NCBI GenBank assembly: GCA_046328035.1
Contig: JAXLXI010000004.1
Coordinates: 310,001-374,000, forward strand
DNA length: 64,000 nucleotides
Origin: JBGASG01 sp046328035
Lineage (GTDB): Bacteria; Cyanobacteriota; Vampirovibrionia; Obscuribacterales; Obscuribacteraceae
Direction: 5' to 3'
Part shown: piece by piece, positions 43,316-52,713 of the stretch
Numbering within the stretch: the first letter of the stretch is position 1
How the letters are laid out: every line of letters begins with the position of its first letter
Made by a program: the position numbers and the translations under genes
Notes under the pieces: generated by a model
Seen by the model: the letters and a program-made list of their open reading frames with translations, nothing else
What the model was told of the DNA's origin: nothing
Databases searched by the model: none

Positions 43316-44074
43316 TCAGTCTTGCGAGGAAACTTTGACGTCAGGCGACGCTTGCTTCAAAGCCGCAATTATTTTCGGCGCGCGATCGCCGCAACGATTG
43401 CGGATCAATGTTTCAAACAGAGCCCATTGACGCTGAGTTTCTCGAATAGCCAGTTCGCGGGCGATGTTGTAGTAAGTCGTCTTGCCGGCGACTTTCTTTC
43501 CTTGATCCGTGGTCGGATTGTCTTTGCTGAAATTCACTGCGTTATCCAATGAATCCGCGGCATTCGCAACCAGTCCATCGTAACCACCGGGAACCCGGGA
43601 CCAGTCAACGAGCGGAATCTGCAATGGGTCGCCTCTGAATTGCGGACCCTTCAGCGAAAGCTCGACATAATTTGATTGGCTGTAGAAATCCTGCGCGCTG
43701 TGCAGCAACATCCCGAAGTGACGCAACGCATTGGCGCGGCTTTCCTGATCGGTGTCTGCTTCGCATGCATAATTCAATGCGCTCTTCTTCTCTCGATCGA
43801 TATACGAGAGAGCCGACTCCACAGTTTTAGCCGCAAAGTGTCGGCGACTATCTTTCGCGCCCTCGCTCTCTTTTTTATCCTGAGCCTCGTTGGCGTCGAT
43901 GATCAACTTCAGATTCGAGCTGCCGATGGTCCCCCGCAGACCTTCTTCGGTGATCTCAGCATGCACCTTGCCGCCCTGCCCGTCCGAAGAGCTGAATGCC
44001 AAGCCTGGTGAGGGCTGCATCAAAATGAGCGTCACCGCCAACCCCTTTACAAGGAGATCCAAGTTTAATTTCAT
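43316..44074 (-). CDS. Secreted Het-C-like / phospholipase C-fold protein
   Basis: 252 residues with a signal peptide (LLVKGLAVTLILMQPSPGLA). The mature part has 'VHAEITEEGLR', a helix with 'RRHFAAKTVESALSYIDRE', and 'ALRHFGMLLHSAQDFYSQSNYVEL'. The last motif is that of Het-C-like and zinc phospholipase C/S1 nuclease-fold proteins, in which these His and Asp residues bind metal. Enzymatic activity is likely but the substrate is not known. It is convergent with the ThiF-like gene, with three bases between the stops. Confidence 0.72.
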   Translation of the reverse strand: MKLNLDLLVKGLAVTLILMQPSPGLAFSSSDGQGGKVHAEITEEGLRGTIGSSNLKLIIDANEAQDKKESEGAKDSRRHFAAKTVESALSYIDREKKSALNYACEADTDQESRANALRHFGMLLHSAQDFYSQSNYVELSLKGPQFRGDPLQIPLVDWSRVPGGYDGLVANAADSLDNAVNFSKDNPTTDQGKKVAGKTTYYNIARELAIRETQRQWALFETLIRNRCGDRAPKIIAALKQASPDVKVSSQD

Positions 44075-44277
44075 GCGAGCCGCCCCAAATGGACACTAGG
44101 CCATTATTCTATCCCGCCAATCCGCGCCTGCAAGCCAATCGGTCGGATCCGCACCCCCTTCCGGGCATCTTTTCCATATCCCCGCGAGCCTTTCCGCCGA
44201 CGCCAAGTGATTGGGTTCTAATTCAGAATCATCTGATTTTTAGCCATAATGAGACGGATCAAACGCGAAAGGAAGGC

Positions 44278-45216
44278 ATGGAAACGCCCACCACCGCCGG
44301 TGCATACGCACTGAATATGCATTCGGCGCAAGCAGAGCCCACACAATCGAATTTTCTTTCCAAAGAACTGAACGACTGTGTTTTCGTGGCTTTCGATACG
44401 GAAACTACCGGGCTCAGCCCAATGGCTTCCAGATTGGTGGAACTATCCGGCGTCAAGTTTCGTGGTTCTGGCGAGGAGATTGACACCTTCTCGTCCTTGA
44501 TCGATCCTGAAGTCCCAATCCCAGCACGCACCACAGAGGTACACGGCATTACGGACGATATGGTGAAAGGCGCGCCCACTTTCGAGGAAGTGGTACCGCA
44601 ATTCTTCAACTGGCTGAACGCTCGCGGTCCAGCCGGTATCAAAATGCGTCCAGTTCTCCTTGCCCATAATGCCTCGTTCGACATCAACTTCCTCGATATA
44701 GCCATTGCCAAACTTGGTTTGCCGATTCCGGAAAACCAGGTTGTCTGCACATTAGCCCTTTCCCGCAAAGTGCTCACCGACGCGCCCAACCATCAGCTAC
44801 GCACGTTGACCGAACACCTCGGAGTCCCCAGCACCACGTATCACCGCGCACTGGCCGACAGTCATCACGTACGACACGTCTTCCTGAAATTGCTCCAGCG
44901 CATCCAGAATTGCACCCTGGACAAAGTAATGTCCCTGGGCGGCAAACTTGGATTCAGCCAGGGAGCATCTACTCAAGATCGTCGCGCGCTCTTCGAGCGT
45001 CCGGTGTTTCAGTGCATTCAGGAAGCGATGGACAACCAGCGCAGCGTGATGATGCAGTACGCCAGCACCCGCACATCAATCAGATGCGTGAGACCATTGA
45101 CGGTACTCTTCTCTCGCGGCATCTACTACCTGCAAGCCTACTGTCACCAGACGGGAAGCGAGCGCACCTTCCGTCTCGACAAAATCATCCGCATGGAAAT
45201 CATGAGCGAAGAATGA
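44278..45216 (+). CDS. DnaQ-like exonuclease fused to a WYL-like domain
   Basis: 312 residues from the ATG at 44278, which follows AAAGGAAGG; an upstream in-frame start at 44089 would add a low-likelihood leader. The N-terminal half is a DEDDh 3'-5' exonuclease like the DNA polymerase III epsilon subunit: 'VAFDTETTGLSP', 'AHNASFDINFL' and 'YHRALADSHHV'. The C-terminal 75 residues ('IQEAMDNQRSVMMQYAST...YYLQAYCHQTGSERTFRLDKI' in part) resemble a WYL domain, a ligand- or nucleic-acid-sensing module common in phage-defence regulators. The fusion is unusual. It could be a DNA-damage or defence-linked nuclease, but no defence cluster is next to it. Confidence 0.8.
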   Translation: METPTTAGAYALNMHSAQAEPTQSNFLSKELNDCVFVAFDTETTGLSPMASRLVELSGVKFRGSGEEIDTFSSLIDPEVPIPARTTEVHGITDDMVKGAPTFEEVVPQFFNWLNARGPAGIKMRPVLLAHNASFDINFLDIAIAKLGLPIPENQVVCTLALSRKVLTDAPNHQLRTLTEHLGVPSTTYHRALADSHHVRHVFLKLLQRIQNCTLDKVMSLGGKLGFSQGASTQDRRALFERPVFQCIQEAMDNQRSVMMQYASTRTSIRCVRPLTVLFSRGIYYLQAYCHQTGSERTFRLDKIIRMEIMSEE

Positions 45217-45217
45217 C

Positions 45218-47311
45218 ATGGACACGCCTATGAAACGAATGCATTACCGAATACTGCCCGCGCTGCTGGCAGTTTCACTGAGCGTCGGCGTCAACGCCGG
45301 CGCTTTCGCCGATGAAGAGGAGGATGCGGCAGCCAGTCTTGGCGACCTCACTCGCATCAACGGCAAGCTACCCATGGCCACCGACACGGTCGAAATGCAA
45401 GTGCGCATCAACGGCCCTTTGCCTGTGCAAAAAAATATAAAACCACCCAAGGCAGCGAAGCCCCCCAAGGTAAAACAGGCGCGCCAACAGTCGCAGCAGA
45501 TCGCGCAACCAGTGGCGCCCGATCAATCAGTGCAGGTCATGCAGTTCGGCGAAGCGCCGGCGGTGCAGCAGTCAGACTCGCAGTCGCAGCAGCAACCTGC
45601 GGTAAAACCTGAGCGCAAGAAACTCAATCCGTTTGCCATCGGCAAAACTGCCGTCGCCAAACCCAAGGCGCCAAAAGCCGGCGAACAGACCGCTGCCGTC
45701 TTCCAGGAAGTGCAGCCCAAGGTCAAGAAACAAAAGAACAAGCCTGCCAAACCTGTCAAAGTAGCGAAGAAACAAAAAGACGAAGCGCTGCCGACCGAAG
45801 CGGTAGAAGCACCGCCACTCACTCCGGAAACAGCACCGCTGGTGCTGCCGGTGTCGCAAGAAGAAACCGCAATTACTCCGGAACCGGCTCTGCCACCACT
45901 GTCCGATGAAGAGACCACGCCGAGCGAGGAGCCGCCAGCCAAGCCAGTCAACAAAACACGTGTTGAAGTAGAGGTTGCCGACGATCCCGAAGATGGCGTC
46001 TCCAAGCCGAAAGGCGGATTATTCAACGGCATCAAAAACTTCGGCGGCTACAAGAAGTCTTCAGCCCGCAAACAAGCCGCGCGCGAAAAGGCTGAAGCGG
46101 CAGCAAAACCACAAGCGCCTGCAAAACCAGCCGCCAAGGCAGCTGCACCAGCGCAGAAGCCCGTCAAACAAGCAAAAGCGGAGCCCAAACAACCCAAGCA
46201 ACCCGCACCCGTTAAAACCGCCGGTAAGGGCTGGGGGCTGTTCGGCGGCGGCAACAAATCCAAGACCGCAGCCGACGTCAACATCACCGCCGACGCAAGC
46301 GACACCGCGCTGCAAGGCGACCAGGCAAAGGCAGTGCTGAAGCACACCTTGATGGGTGACTCGTTCTTCAATCGCAAGGACTACACCAATTCTTTGATCG
46401 AGTACCAGATGGTGCTCAAAGAAGATCCGGAAAACTACAAAGCTCACTTCATGCTGGGCAAAGTTTTGATTGCGATGAACGATTACAAAGAAGCGCTGCG
46501 CGAATTCGACAAAGTGGTGGCACTGCGCCCGCGCGCCAGCGACGCACACTTCATGCGCGGCGAATCCCTGCGCCTCATGGACGACTCTGAAGCAGCGTTC
46601 GAAGAATACAAACGAGCCATCAAACTGGACAAGAAAAATGCCATGGCTTACACCTACCTCGGTGAGTGCTACCGGCAAAAAACCTGGTACCGTCCCGCGC
46701 TCCACAATTGCCATCGCGCCCTGGCAATTGATCCAAAGCTGGTCGCACCACACTTAATCGCAGCCCAGTGCTACGCAGTGCTCTTGCAACCGGAGAACGC
46801 TTTAGACGAATACGCTAAGGCGATCGAGAAGTCACCGCAAGATCCATCCGTGCGCACCCGCTACGGTCAGGCGCTCGGCAAAATGGAAAAATGGGACAAA
46901 GCAGTCGCCGAGTTCGGCACCGCTATCGAAGTTGACCCGAAGTTCTCCGAGGCTTACGTCGGTCGCGCCTGGGCACTGGGCAACACCGGTCACCTGCCGG
47001 AAGCATTGATGGACGCCAAACAATCGGTTTCGCTGGCACCTAACAATGCCGATTCCCACTCGATTTTGGCTTGGGTCTATTCGAAGAAACGCGAACACAA
47101 CGCCGCTGTCACGCATTACCGCCTGGCGCTCAAACTCGATCCCAAAAATCCGCGCCGGCACAAAGCCCTGGCCATCGCGCTCGGCGATGCGGGCGACTTG
47201 AACGGTGCCATTGCAGAAATGCTCTACACGACCCAGATGCTGCCCAAAGACTACGAAGCCAAATTGCATCTGCAAGCGTTCATGGACAAACGAGCCGCCG
47301 CGCCGCAGTAA
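45218..47311 (+). CDS. Secreted or membrane-anchored TPR protein
   Basis: 697 residues. The ATG at 45218 lies two bases after the stop of the DnaQ-WYL gene, so the two are coupled; an ATG at 45230 is also possible. Signal-like segment 'ILPALLAVSLSVGVNAGAFA' near the start. Residues about 60-360 are Pro/Lys/Gln-rich disordered linker. Residues about 375-690 are some nine TPR units, such as 'ALLQPENALDEYAKAIEKSPQDPSVRTRYGQALGKME' in pieces and 'AWALGNTGHLPEALMDA'. It is a scaffold in the envelope, with unknown partners. It is convergent with the next TPR gene, with a single base between the stops. Confidence 0.8.
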   Translation: MDTPMKRMHYRILPALLAVSLSVGVNAGAFADEEEDAAASLGDLTRINGKLPMATDTVEMQVRINGPLPVQKNIKPPKAAKPPKVKQARQQSQQIAQPVAPDQSVQVMQFGEAPAVQQSDSQSQQQPAVKPERKKLNPFAIGKTAVAKPKAPKAGEQTAAVFQEVQPKVKKQKNKPAKPVKVAKKQKDEALPTEAVEAPPLTPETAPLVLPVSQEETAITPEPALPPLSDEETTPSEEPPAKPVNKTRVEVEVADDPEDGVSKPKGGLFNGIKNFGGYKKSSARKQAAREKAEAAAKPQAPAKPAAKAAAPAQKPVKQAKAEPKQPKQPAPVKTAGKGWGLFGGGNKSKTAADVNITADASDTALQGDQAKAVLKHTLMGDSFFNRKDYTNSLIEYQMVLKEDPENYKAHFMLGKVLIAMNDYKEALREFDKVVALRPRASDAHFMRGESLRLMDDSEAAFEEYKRAIKLDKKNAMAYTYLGECYRQKTWYRPALHNCHRALAIDPKLVAPHLIAAQCYAVLLQPENALDEYAKAIEKSPQDPSVRTRYGQALGKMEKWDKAVAEFGTAIEVDPKFSEAYVGRAWALGNTGHLPEALMDAKQSVSLAPNNADSHSILAWVYSKKREHNAAVTHYRLALKLDPKNPRRHKALAIALGDAGDLNGAIAEMLYTTQMLPKDYEAKLHLQAFMDKRAAAPQ

Positions 47312-47312
47312 A

Positions 47313-49220
47313 TTAGGCGGTGCGGACCGGGTTTGGATCGGTAAGCAGAATCTCGGTTTGAGCATCGAGCGCTTCGGCTTCGATGTGCCGGTTGGCGCGG
47401 CGCAGCAGTTCTTTGTAGTTGCGCAATATTGTATGCATAACGGCGCACAGATCGTCGCTGGTCGCTACCGGCAGCGAGTTCCAGGCATCGAGAGCGCGTT
47501 TGAACTGCGCCTCGCCGTCCTGATACCTGCCTTGCTCGGCATACATTTGAGCCAAGCCGTTGATCACTTCCAACAGATCGGTGATCGCCGCTTCGCGCGC
47601 TTGTTCGTCCAGCAGTCCGCTGCTGTTCAAGAAGGACAGCTTGCGCACATTCTTTTCGTGCAACCCGATCGCTTCCTGATAGAGCTTCGCAGCTTCCTGG
47701 TAATTGCCGCGCTCATACTGGATCTTGGCCAGACCCTGGAGGTTGACGGCACAGGTTTCATGGCTGCGCCCGTAGAAATGTTCGCGCAGCGACAGTGCAC
47801 GCTCGTGAAGTTTCTCGGCTTGCTCGACAGCACGCTGTTCGTAAGCCAGCTTTGCCAGAGTGTCGATGTGCGGAATCAGACGGGCGTCTTCCTCGCCGCC
47901 GAGCTTGCTGATCAGCTTGATGCTGGCATCAGCAATGAAGTGCTCCATTGAAGTTTTGAACTTGGTCTGTAGTCCGGTGTCGCGCGGTTTGACGTAGTCG
48001 TCACGCGTGCGAATACGCTGGGGACGCACGGTCAGGTGAGCTTTGATCGTCGTCACCTGTTCTTCTTTGCCCTGCGTACTTTGCCCGACGTCGATGCTCA
48101 TCGCCGGCGGATTGGTGATCGGAGCGGGCTGACTCTTCGGAACCGAAGGCATTGTTTTGGCTTGCGCCGACGCCGATGTCGCAAGAGGCGGTACATATGC
48201 CGGCTTGAATTCAACCGGATTAGCCAGCTTAGGCAAAGTCGAGACTGACTTCACCACGGGCGGTGGCACGTCAGTGTGTACAGGCCCGCTGCGTTTGACG
48301 AGCGGAGTCGGTGAGAGACGACGCCACATGACGAGCAGGTCGCCTGGCGATGCTTCGCGCTGCGCCGGGCGGCTGGTCTGTCCCGAACCATCCGGATGCA
48401 AGTCGTAGCGAGTGCCATCTAAGAAGATGCGGCGAATGATGTCTTTCTTCTGAATGCAGAGAGTGCCGTCCGGCTCAACGCTGACGCGCCCTTCCAGGCA
48501 GTATTCGTTGTCTTTATCGCGCGCGGTCCAGACATGTCCGTCATCTGTGTCCCAGGCAAGCCGCGCATAGATGAACGCGCACAATTCTCCTTGCTGGTTA
48601 TAGCGATACTGAGCGGTGCTGCCGTTGGTGAAGCGAACTTTGGAAACACTGCCACTCTCTCGGCGCTCAATGGCGGCGCCTTCGGGAATGACCACTTCAG
48701 TCACCGGCGCGGACTCGGCTGGTTCCTCGACGGGCGCCGGCAAGATGGCCGTCGGAGCCGGATCTATAAATGCCTGTGGCGGCGGTGGCGGAATCGGCGC
48801 CGGAGACGGCCACGAGGGCACGGCGGAAAGGTCAGGCGCGCCAAGCACTGGAGTGGCGTTGCGGACCGTAGCTTGCTGAGCCTGGGCTTGCAGCTCTTGT
48901 TCGATGGCCGCCAGACTGGTTTCATCAGAGATGGTCTTAGCGGAAGCGAGCGGCAACGTGTCTTTGCGAATTGGCTGATCGTATCGCACGTTGTCGGTGA
49001 TGCCGTCCGAAGAAGCAAAGGCGGCTTCCAGAGCTGCCTCGATGGCAGCCTTGGTCGACTCATCAAATTTAGGCTTGGACTTTTCGTCTGCTGGCATGAC
49101 CAGTGGCCTCAGATCTACCCATCGTCCATCGGCGTCCCGGCGTGGTGCACCACCCGTGGTGGTATGCGTATCATTAATATGTCGCGCAGAACTAGCCGTT
49201 TTTTCAGGCTTAGTAAGCAT
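47313..49220 (-). CDS. TPR protein with a YD-repeat-like module
   Basis: 635 residues from the ATG at 49220, five bases after GAGG; a longer frame to 49277 lacks a good site. The N-terminal 190 residues are low-complexity. Residues about 190-290 are beta-rich, with 'VSKVRFTNGSTAQYRYNQQGELCAFIY' and 'IIRRIFLDGTRYDLHPDG' in part, like YD/Rhs-type repeat strands. A long linker follows, and residues about 450-630 are kinesin-light-chain-type TPRs ('ALSLREHFYGRSHETCAVNLQGLAKI' in part). No signal peptide is seen. The 247 bases upstream, to the pyrE end, show no gene or strong signal. Confidence 0.78.
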   Translation of the reverse strand: MLTKPEKTASSARHINDTHTTTGGAPRRDADGRWVDLRPLVMPADEKSKPKFDESTKAAIEAALEAAFASSDGITDNVRYDQPIRKDTLPLASAKTISDETSLAAIEQELQAQAQQATVRNATPVLGAPDLSAVPSWPSPAPIPPPPPQAFIDPAPTAILPAPVEEPAESAPVTEVVIPEGAAIERRESGSVSKVRFTNGSTAQYRYNQQGELCAFIYARLAWDTDDGHVWTARDKDNEYCLEGRVSVEPDGTLCIQKKDIIRRIFLDGTRYDLHPDGSGQTSRPAQREASPGDLLVMWRRLSPTPLVKRSGPVHTDVPPPVVKSVSTLPKLANPVEFKPAYVPPLATSASAQAKTMPSVPKSQPAPITNPPAMSIDVGQSTQGKEEQVTTIKAHLTVRPQRIRTRDDYVKPRDTGLQTKFKTSMEHFIADASIKLISKLGGEEDARLIPHIDTLAKLAYEQRAVEQAEKLHERALSLREHFYGRSHETCAVNLQGLAKIQYERGNYQEAAKLYQEAIGLHEKNVRKLSFLNSSGLLDEQAREAAITDLLEVINGLAQMYAEQGRYQDGEAQFKRALDAWNSLPVATSDDLCAVMHTILRNYKELLRRANRHIEAEALDAQTEILLTDPNPVRTA

Positions 49221-49467
49221 ATGAGCCTCGTGTAATGTTCGTAGTTGGTCTGCAGGGCCAGACCAAACAGAGGTCACCCAGGGGCACGAGATTAGCTAAA
49301 AATACCAGTAATAGCCGGGATTTCAAGCGGCAACGCGCGCCCTCAATGGGAATTCTACGTATGAAGGCGGAGCCGATTTAACGCAAAAATCCGCACCAGC
49401 GGACCTTAAACCGGTCTTTTTAAATGTCTTCAATGTGCACGAATCGCGCAACAAACAGCAACACGCG

Positions 49468-50082
49468 CTATGCCTTGTGCTTGGTGGTGCCTGGCTTCGT
49501 GACCGGTTTTCCGTCGCGGCACATCACGCATTCGTCGGGCTGGTAGTTGGACAGCTTGAGAGTCAAAAGCTTGATGAACGGCACATCAAAACTAACGCTG
49601 CCGCCGCTGCGATCGATGATGGCACCCACGCCTACGGGTCTGCCGCCGAGCTTGCGTATAAGTTCTACGACCTTGCGTGCTGAGCCACCAGTGGTGGTGA
49701 CATCCTCGACAACCAGAATCTCTTCACCCGGCTGAATTTCAATGCCCCGACGGATTTCGAATTCACCATCGGGACGTTCGGCAAAAATTCCACGCACGGG
49801 CTCGCCAGGCGGCAATGCCTTATCCAGTGCCATCGCCACCAGCAGCTCCCAGTGAACGGCGCCCAGCGCGGGTCCTGCTACTGTCCGCGGTTTCAAGCCC
49901 GCCTCCAGGACCTTCTCCACTAAAAGCTCCGCCACCGCCAGCCCATGCCGGGGATACTGCAAGAGCCTCTGGCACTGCATGTACTGATCGCTGTGCATTC
50001 CGCTGCTTAGCAAAAAGTGTCCCGTGTGCCAGGCGCCTACATCCCGCATCACACTTTCGATGTCGAGCACTTTTGTCTCCAT
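49468..50082 (-). CDS. pyrE: Orotate phosphoribosyltransferase
   Basis: 204 residues. It joins orotate to PRPP to make orotidine monophosphate in pyrimidine synthesis. The PRPP-binding loop 'EILVVEDVTTTGGSARKV' is present, as are 'GHFLLSSGMHSDQYMQ' near the N-terminus and 'VAGPALGAVHW'. GAGGAC lies eight bases before the ATG. No other pyr gene is adjacent. It is divergent from the next gene, which may share the 112-base promoter region. Confidence 0.93.
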   Translation of the reverse strand: METKVLDIESVMRDVGAWHTGHFLLSSGMHSDQYMQCQRLLQYPRHGLAVAELLVEKVLEAGLKPRTVAGPALGAVHWELLVAMALDKALPPGEPVRGIFAERPDGEFEIRRGIEIQPGEEILVVEDVTTTGGSARKVVELIRKLGGRPVGVGAIIDRSGGSVSFDVPFIKLLTLKLSNYQPDECVMCRDGKPVTKPGTTKHKA

Positions 50083-50194
50083 TGTTTAGTCCTCAAGCAG
50101 GTCTTCAAGTATACTCCAGCCTCGATCTGGTATATTCAGCAGCGGTAGCTCGCGCATTCAAGCATAGCCCGCGTAATCAAAAAGGAATCCTGTC

Positions 50195-50905
50195 ATGAAA
50201 CCCTTGATCGGCATCGGTCCGGACATCGAAGGCGACAAACCACGCAAGGTGGTTATTCAATGTCATTACGTTGAAGCAATTCAACGCGCCGGCGGCATCC
50301 CCATCATCATTCCGCCGATGAGTGATCAAGATTTGAAAGTGATTCTGCACAAGCTGAACGGCATCATGCTGACCGGCGGCAGGGACTATAACCCGACTCT
50401 CTACAACGAAACAGCCTGCTCAAAGGTGGAACTCTGCGACGAAACCCGCAACGAGTTCGATGTGCGACTCATGCAGGCCGCTATCGAAGAAACCAAGCTG
50501 CCGGTGCTCGGCATCTGCGCCGGACTGCAGCTTCTCAACATCAGCCTGGGCGGCTCACTGATTCAAGATATTCCATCTGAAAAGCCCGAGTCGCCTGTCG
50601 TCCACACCAGTCACAATGGCTGGAATGAAGGCTTCACCCATCATGCAGTGCGCATTCAGCCACAGTCCATGTTGGCTAAAATCTACTCCGAAGAAGAGCT
50701 GAGTGTTCCCACGTCGCATCACCAGGCGATCAAGAATCTTGGCAAAGGCTTGAAACCCACAGCTTACGCCGATGACGGTATCATTGAAGCGGTCGAACTG
50801 GAAGGTCGCCCGTTCACCATCGGCGTCCAGTGGCATCCGGAGCGCGATTTCGAAGGCAACCGCGCCCTGTTCGAAACATTCGTCAAGCACGCCGCCCAAG
50901 CATAA
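50195..50905 (+). CDS. Class I glutamine amidotransferase-like gamma-glutamyl hydrolase (PuuD-like)
   Basis: 236 residues of the peptidase C26 family. The nucleophile is Cys108 in 'GICAGLQLLNISLGG', and the catalytic His-Glu pair is in 'IGVQWHPERDF' near the end. 'MLTGGRDYNPTLYNE' is the family's substrate loop. Relatives cleave gamma-glutamyl-GABA or similar products, for example in putrescine breakdown. No other put or puu gene is near, so the substrate is uncertain. AAGGAAT precedes the ATG. The epimerase gene follows 15 bases on. Confidence 0.87.
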   Translation: MKPLIGIGPDIEGDKPRKVVIQCHYVEAIQRAGGIPIIIPPMSDQDLKVILHKLNGIMLTGGRDYNPTLYNETACSKVELCDETRNEFDVRLMQAAIEETKLPVLGICAGLQLLNISLGGSLIQDIPSEKPESPVVHTSHNGWNEGFTHHAVRIQPQSMLAKIYSEEELSVPTSHHQAIKNLGKGLKPTAYADDGIIEAVELEGRPFTIGVQWHPERDFEGNRALFETFVKHAAQA

Positions 50906-50920
50906 AGAGCACCACAGGTA

Positions 50921-51931
50921 ATGACACAAGGAAAACCGCGTCGCATTCTGGTCACAGGTGGAGGCGGCTTCATCGGCAGTCACGTGGTGGATGCGCTTCT
51001 GGCACGCGGAGACCGGGTGACCAGCCTGGACAATTTCAATCCTTTCTACGATCCGGCCATCAAGCGACTCAACATCGAAGAGCAAACGCACAACCCCGAC
51101 TTCACCCTGGTGGAGGGAGACATCCGCGACGGCAGCAAGTTAGCGCTCGCTTTTGAAAACGGTCCGTTTGATGTCGTCGTGCACCTGGCTGCTATGGCGG
51201 GCGTGCGCCCATCTCTTGCCGATCCTGAACTGTACATGGACGTGAATGTGCTGGGCACGCAGCGACTGATTGACTTCATCAACCTCAAGCAAACTAAATT
51301 GCCCCGGTTTGTGCTCGGCTCATCGAGCTCGGTTTATGGCGAGCGACCGCACGGTGCATTCAGCGAAGAAGATCGCGTCGACCGTCCCGTTTCACCTTAT
51401 GCAGCATCAAAGGCTGCAGCAGAACTGGTTTGCCATGCGGCGCACAAAATAAATGGATTGGACGTCGCCGTACTGCGTTTCTTCACAGTGTACGGACCGC
51501 GCCAGCGCCCCGACCTGGCAATTCATAAATTCTGCCAGCTGATCGAAGCCGACCAGCCAGTCGAGATGTTCGGCAACGGCAAGACAGCACGCGATTACAC
51601 TTATGTGCATGATATCGTATCTGGTGTCACAGCGACGATCGACAAACGCCTGCCTTCGGGATTCGAGATCATCAATCTCGGGCGCGGCGAGCCCGTCACG
51701 CTCGATGACATGGTGAAAGCTCTGGAGAAGGCGCTCGACAAACACGCCATCATCGAGAAGACGCCTCCGCAAAAGGGCGATGTGCCCTACACGCACGCCA
51801 ACATTGATAAGGCGAAAAAACTGCTCAATTACGACCCGCAGACCACTCTCGATGAAGGCGTACGCTTCTTTGTGGAATGGCAGCGCTCCGTCAAAGCAAA
51901 ACTGGGCAACAGCACCTACACTCACGCCTGA
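50921..51931 (+). CDS. NAD-dependent sugar epimerase (UDP-glucuronate 4-epimerase-like)
   Basis: 336 residues of the extended SDR family. Rossmann motif 'ILVTGGGGFIGSHVVDALLARG', then 'SLDNFNPFYDPAIKRLNI' and 'VHLAAMAGVRPSLADP'. The catalytic Ser and Tyr-x-x-x-Lys are in 'GSSSSVYGE' and 'VSPYAASKAAAEL'. 'FFTVYGPRQRPDLAIHKF' and the NFNPFYDP pattern are closest to UDP-glucuronate 4-epimerases. It acts in surface polysaccharide synthesis, but the exact substrate is not certain. It probably lies in one unit with the amidotransferase-like gene (15-base gap). Confidence 0.87.
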   Translation: MTQGKPRRILVTGGGGFIGSHVVDALLARGDRVTSLDNFNPFYDPAIKRLNIEEQTHNPDFTLVEGDIRDGSKLALAFENGPFDVVVHLAAMAGVRPSLADPELYMDVNVLGTQRLIDFINLKQTKLPRFVLGSSSSVYGERPHGAFSEEDRVDRPVSPYAASKAAAELVCHAAHKINGLDVAVLRFFTVYGPRQRPDLAIHKFCQLIEADQPVEMFGNGKTARDYTYVHDIVSGVTATIDKRLPSGFEIINLGRGEPVTLDDMVKALEKALDKHAIIEKTPPQKGDVPYTHANIDKAKKLLNYDPQTTLDEGVRFFVEWQRSVKAKLGNSTYTHA

Positions 51932-52000
51932 CGCGGCGGCTCCCGTCAAATCGATCATATACAATTACTTATATACAGGCTCTGGGAGTCCCACGTCCGG

Positions 52001-52693
52001 ATGCAGCCACAGGCGCACGAAGCCATCCGCAAGCTTCCCTTTCCCGACCTGGTCAGGCCGGTTCTTTGCCTGGCGATCATCTTTTTGTGCGGACAACTGG
52101 CCCTGGTTTCCCCTTACGGTCGCACCGATTCGGGGACCGCAGGTCAGATAGTCGTGCTGGGATTTTTGCCCTGGCTGTACCTTGCCTGTACCGCCCTGCG
52201 GCTTTTCAAATGGGCTAGCAATGAACAGATAGACGTCCGGACCAATAGCTGGATCTGGCTGCACCTGCTCGCCGTGGGAGCCACGCTGGTCGGCGAAATG
52301 CTGCTTTCCTGGGCGCTCATCGACAGCCGCTATATGCTCGGTGCGCCCTTCGGCAAAATGACCGAGCTGCATACTGTACCGACGCTGGCACTCTGTTTTG
52401 GTGCGCCATTTTTGCTGGGATTGCCGGCGTGCTTTTCGTTCGCATTCACCATGGCGCGGCTGGCCGGCACGCCGCGTGCCGGTTTCATGCCGGGACTGCT
52501 CCTGTCCGTCGGCTTGCTCCATCCATTCACATTACTGGGCGCCACCACCAGCGGCATCGTGCTCTTCGGCGGCCCGGCAGCTCTGGCAGCAGTGAGTTCG
52601 GAGTGCGTCTGGATATTCGCGGCTACCATCGGACTTTTGCTGGGAACGCTGGCGCTCGAATCTCTAAGGGTCAGACTTGCGAGGCTGTTTTGA
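52001..52693 (+). CDS. Polytopic membrane protein, function unknown
   Basis: 230 residues with about five or six hydrophobic helices (for example 'FPDLVRPVLCLAIIFLCGQLALV' in part, 'WIWLHLLAVGATLVGEML', 'VPTLALCFGAPFLLGLPACFSF', 'ALAAVSSECVWIFAATIGLLLGTL' in part). No family or motif was recognised. It is convergent with the prohibitin-like gene, with 20 bases between the stops. Confidence 0.65.
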   Translation: MQPQAHEAIRKLPFPDLVRPVLCLAIIFLCGQLALVSPYGRTDSGTAGQIVVLGFLPWLYLACTALRLFKWASNEQIDVRTNSWIWLHLLAVGATLVGEMLLSWALIDSRYMLGAPFGKMTELHTVPTLALCFGAPFLLGLPACFSFAFTMARLAGTPRAGFMPGLLLSVGLLHPFTLLGATTSGIVLFGGPAALAAVSSECVWIFAATIGLLLGTLALESLRVRLARLF

Positions 52694-52713
52694 CCGTTCG
52701 AGATCATCGCAGA

